Part shown: positions 60,333-64,000 of the stretch, piece by piece
Layout of the letters: the number at the start of each line of letters is the position of its first letter
Position numbering within the stretch: the stretch's first letter is position 1
Source of the DNA: Rhexocercosporidium sp. MPI-PUGE-AT-0058
Lineage: Eukaryota; Ascomycota; Leotiomycetes; Helotiales
Assembly: GCA_020746875.1 (NCBI GenBank)
Contig: JAGTJL010000007.1
Coordinates: 1,798,001-1,862,000, forward strand
DNA length: 64,000 nt
Direction of reading: 5' to 3'
The notes under the pieces: generated by a model
Database searches by the model: none
Told to the model about the DNA's origin: nothing
The model's input: the letters and a program-made list of their open reading frames with translations, nothing else
Program-made: the position numbers and the translations under genes

Positions 60333-61762
60333 TCACTGCAACCGTCGAGAGTCCTCCTGGCCAGCGCCTTGTGTTGACTCGTTCCCCGGTGGCTGTGGCC
60401 CAGTGGCCTTCCATGTGGCCGTGAAGGCCGAGGTATCATTGCTGTAGCTTGTCCTCGAGGATGCAAAGCTTTGTCCCCCCATAGAGTACTGTGTGTTCTG
60501 CGTTGATTGAGTCGAGACACTATCAGCAGTGTCTCTTCTATTGATACCCATCTGAGGGCTATGAACCGGTAGTGCCGCGTATGGCATGTTTGTTGTCTGC
60601 GAATAGTGTGGGCGGAAGGGAACAGGCTGAGGGTTGTGTGTATTGGATGAGGCGTTTTGGGGCGCTGACCAGGAACCGTTCCAGTGAGCATTGGCAGTTC
60701 CATAGAGCGAGCTTTGCAGGATTCTTTGTCGCTCGAAGAAAGCCTGATCTGTTTCATCGTTTGTCCGACCATCTCTGGCAGCATCAATGGCTTTCCCGTC
60801 TGGACAGTGGTCAGTTAGGCCGTGCTGAATGGCTGGGATAGATACATACCCTTTGTCCTATGAGCCTTGAACAGAGGGAAAATGATCCGTGGAGATGCCT
60901 CATCATCCTTGATGTCACTTTCGGACTGCTCCAAGCGTGCGAGCAAGCCCGTCTTGCGATGTTTATGCATCTTGTTCCTCCCGATAATGATCTGAAACTC
61001 CGACGGGACTTCAATGATCTTGAGTCTCACTTTGCGATCAAAGAAAGCAAGTTCTTCGTTTGCCATTTGTACTTCAATGTATCTGATCGGCTTCTTGCTT
61101 GCATCTGGGTCGATCGGACTCTTATATGTGTATGCGTATTTGTCGGGGATGTCGTATTCGGTATGGGTGCCGATTCTGGCCAGTGTGCCACGGGAGATGA
61201 AGCTTGAGGACGCACCGGTGTCGAATTGAACCAAAACCTGAAAGTATCTCCCATCTGAGTCCACTAGCTGAATGTACTTCTGGTATATGTTGATCACATC
61301 GCTGGAGAAGCTTTTCCTGCTTTCCTGATCGGCTCCGATCATTGCTAGGTTATGCATGCAGATGCCGGGGATGTCTTCTTTCGAGGTTCGTAGGAACCGT
61401 GGCTTGCGATTGCCAGCCATCGAATCCTGATGTCCGTCGCTGGTACTATCATGATCAACAGTCTGCGAGGTTGCCAAATCGTCTAGACACCCTGTCATTG
61501 TGGTATTGTTGGTATCAGAACCCGAGGTGGACCGCCATGTTGCCGGCTTCATTGAAAAGCGGGGAAAGTACCGTTGAACTCGGCCATGAGACTCCTCAGT
61601 CTCGAAGACATCTAGTCGATCATAGTGTTTCGAATCGGGGCCGCGGATGCTGAGGATCCCTTTGATTGCTCCGAATATCCCCATCATGCGATGAAAGTTC
61701 AAAGACGCTGGTTCCGTAGCTTCCGAGGCTGGCGCTGGCGCCGATCTTTTCGTTACCCTCAT
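60333..61762 (-). CDS. retropepsin-like aspartyl protease domain protein
   Basis: Two exons (60850-61762, 60333-60799) with a 50-base intron give 459 residues; the ATG at 61762 is the first in frame. Residues about 165-265 have the features of a single-domain, retroviral-type aspartic protease: VLVQFDTGASSSFIS with the catalytic DTGAS at 181-185, then the hydrophobic-hydrophobic-Gly element FQIIIGRN at about 256-263. The N-terminal 160 residues are Ser/Thr-rich and the C-terminal 190 are Gln/Asn/Ser/Thr-rich and disordered. No reverse transcriptase, integrase or zinc-knuckle sequence lies nearby, so this is an isolated domain rather than a retroelement. It must dimerise if active. Substrate unknown. 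It is divergent from the DUF6594 gene. Confidence 0.78.
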
Positions 61763-62529
61763 TATAAGTCGCTTGTATCAAATCGGACCTGTCGACAAGC
61801 AGACCCAGGAGACTTGAGGAAGGGAATGCTGTTGATACGAAGCGTGGGTTGTTTTGGCTGATGGTGACAGGTATTTGACCTGTGAGGTTAAGTTCGGTGA
61901 TCAGCGCTGGTGTTGAGCTCTCGCTGGTGCATTAGCTCCCTAACAAACACTGAAATGTACCGTCGTTGTCAGTGGTTGTGATTATGGAGGAGAGGATGGC
62001 CGATCCCGAGATGCTTTTGAAGCCAGTTGTTGATCCTCGCAGACATGAGATTGCGGCGGAAGATAATCTGGTGTGGTTTACGTTCTACGTTGTTGCCAGC
62101 GGGGGGAAAGACCTCGCTTGCCACGAAAACTGACCTCTTCTGTTAACATCTAGACGCCTCAATCGCCTCAGTAGCTATTGATGGGCGGATTTATAGCTCC
62201 TCCTCGGACGATTCCAACGCCCTTGAAGTGCTCCCGAGCTGGTCAACCCATTGCTACGACCAGCAGAGGTTTTATGACCCTATTTATGTGTCCAGCACGC
62301 AAGACTGGAATTTTTTACCTTCAATTCAGTTTTTTCGTGATTTACTCGCCGGCCGGGCGAGCTTGACCAGGTGTGTCGGTGGCTTTTTTGAACCATCACG
62401 TGCTCCTCTAGAACATAATAGCCAGCCTCGTCATTTCCAGCATTCGATTCGGTTTCAAGCGGTTTCAATCTCTCAAATATTTTCTGGCCGCGTCTGCAGG
62501 GACAAGAGACGTTGCATCGAAACGGGCAG
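61763..62529. promoter_or_regulatory. bidirectional upstream region, retropepsin-like / DUF6594
   Basis: 767 bases between divergent ATGs at 61762 (minus) and 62530 (plus). Open frames inside are short and unsupported. It contains both promoters. Confidence 0.45.
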
Positions 62530-63612
62530 ATGGCGCCGGGCTACTCGAAGCTGGCGACTTTCATGACTGAAAAGCACCACCCGATCATCAGGAAATATCA
62601 ACATCTCGCGGCCCGCGACCTGCTTCTCTTACAGGCCGAGCTATGTCACTTAGACTACGAGTACGAAGCTGTTGTAAAGCAGAGTTCCACGTTCGGAGAC
62701 GAGAGAAAGTCCTACGACCAAGACTGGTTGCTGATGCACACGGCTTCAACTCGGGGTTTTCCACCAGCGCAGTGGGAGATATCTCTTGCTACACGAGCCA
62801 AACTACGGGAATATTGTGAGCTCGTAATCCTCGTTTCCCCTCAAATATTCTAAAGAATTATCTAATCCAGCATTTGGACAGACTCTGCCATCGCACAGTA
62901 TTCCGAAATTGCATCTATCCGACAACCCAAGGATTCGGAACGGTCAATTTTGAATGAGTGGATCGGAAGCAAATCACTGGGAGGTGGATGTGGTTTTATC
63001 GGTCGAGATCTTGGTGGATATGAGCAGCCATCGGTATACGAAGCAGTGCACCACAGTGATCTTGCCATCCTCTCCGACAGTCATGGAGAAGGTGACTTGT
63101 TTACCAAGTTCATAAATGGTCCTCTTCTGGCATTCTACCATTACTTCCGCAGATATACAAGGGTATGTGGCTTTTTCTCTTCCCCAAACCCACCCCGAAG
63201 TTCAAATTGGGTTCTGCTCATTCTGATTCCAAGGCTACGCTTCCTATCGACCCAGAAAATCCATCAGTTGGGAATAATAGCAGCGGGCTCCACCACTACA
63301 ACCCTCGCCATGTTGAGACCGTTACAACTATTCTCGGAACCGTATTCTCTTCTCTAGCGCCTCTAGTGTCTATCATTGTTCTATCCTTTGTTCTCAATCC
63401 CAGAACGAGACTGGGGCTCGTTTGCGCTTTCACCGTGTTGTTTTCGTTTTCGTTGGCGATTGCTACCAAGGCCAGGCGTGTTGAGATTTTCGCTGCGACA
63501 GCTGCGTACGTGCCCTTCGAAAAAAAAAGCATTCTAAGTTGCGGTACTGACCAGTTGTAGATTCGCAAGTGTTCAGGTTGTTTTCATTGGGAGCTCTAAC
63601 TCAACTTTTTAG
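62530..63612 (+). CDS. DUF6594 membrane protein
   Basis: Four exons (62530-62815, 62882-63162, 63234-63505, 63561-63612) give 296 residues with consistent phases. The N-terminal part (MAPGYSKLATFMTEKHHP, then YQHLAARDLLLLQAELCHLD) is the usual opening of DUF6594: a Tyr-x-x-Leu start followed by a helical region that packs as coiled coil. The C terminus has three membrane helices typical of the family: about 218-243 (TVTTILGTVFSSLAPLVSII), 247-268 (LGLVCAFTVLFSFSLAIA) and 273-293 (FAATAAFASVQVVFIG), the last split by the final intron. The family is very common in Pezizomycotina; its function is unknown. For intron 1 the acceptor ending at 62881 was chosen because it alone keeps the reading frame into DSAIAQYSE-like sequence. 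Confidence 0.88.
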
Positions 63613-64000
63613 AGGTGTCAAGGGATGATTGATTTCCAGCGGATTATGGCATCGGAAGCTGCGAAAGATCTCTCACTTTTCTTTTTGCGCATGATTTCCC
63701 AGTTCAGGTGCCCACCCTGTATCTGCACTTCGCATGTATATTTAAAGTTGTGTTCTAGGCATCACCACATGTGTCAAACAAGGCGTTGCTGAGACGAAAT
63801 GACAACACGATGACACGAAGCTGGGTATTGAGGCCTCATTATTTTGCCGGGTGCAAGGGACAACATTCCGCATGTCTACCTCATGACTTATCAGGCCAGG
63901 TCCGGGCGAAGGCAGACCTGCAGGCGCTCAAGCCACAATGTTGAAGTTGGGCATCTCACTGGTCCACAACACAATCTCGGGGTTTCTGCCTCAGGCTGCA
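63613..64000. other. intergenic at right edge
   Basis: 388 bases after the DUF6594 stop. I see no gene start or exon here. Confidence 0.4.

Overview
This is a nuclear genomic window from a filamentous ascomycete (Pezizomycotina). Three things point there: most genes carry short spliceosomal introns of about 46-70 bases with GT..AG ends and CTAAC/CTGAC-like branch points; the protein families are typical of the group (Bud4-type anillin, Zn(II)2Cys6 regulator with a fungal_trans domain, DUF6594, CotH kinase, POP3); and intergenic spacers are long with pyrimidine-rich leaders. A leotiomycete is my guess from overall feel only. I see no rRNA, convincing tRNA, CRISPR array, prokaryotic operon or intact transposon.

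Layout. 0-6 kb: the 5' end of an NSRP1-like splicing regulator (minus) is divergent from an NFKBIL1-like degenerate-J protein (plus), followed by the PKA catalytic subunit gene behind a long CT-rich leader. 7-9 kb: a CotH-kinase-family gene (minus). 9.3-12.3 kb: a gene-empty tract. 12.3-12.8 kb: a small Ser/Ala-rich, probably GPI-anchored protein. 14.7-18.7 kb: the TORC2 subunit SIN1/AVO1 (minus) divergent from a PRCC-family gene (plus). 21.4-22.9 kb: a conserved fungal protein of unknown function. 24.5-32.7 kb: a ten-exon gene for a 2557-residue USP9/USP34-like deubiquitinase (minus), divergent from the RNase P/MRP subunit POP3 (35.0-36.0 kb). 37.7-40.7 kb: an FG-rich disordered protein with an internal tandem repeat. 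41.4-43.8 kb: a Zn(II)2Cys6 transcription factor. 45-46.1 kb: an MDR oxidoreductase with a mitochondrial-type N terminus. 46.7-48.6 kb: two incomplete C2H2 zinc-finger genes. 50.8-55.3 kb: Bud4. 56.2-56.9 kb: a Cys/Thr-rich GPI-type wall protein. 60.3-63.6 kb: a retropepsin-like protein divergent from a DUF6594 membrane protein.

The genes do not form one pathway. Loose themes are RNA processing (NSRP1-like, NFKBIL1-like, PRCC, POP3), nutrient and growth signalling (PKA, SIN1), septum and bud-site organisation (Bud4) and cell surface (two GPI-type proteins, CotH). I reconstructed exon structures by hand. For each multi-exon model except the CotH gene's N terminus and the two C2H2 loci, all junctions keep frame and total coding length is a multiple of three. 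I did not find a clearly new biological system. The least explained items are the FG-rich repeat protein, the orphan retropepsin-like protein and the unknown family at 21.4 kb.
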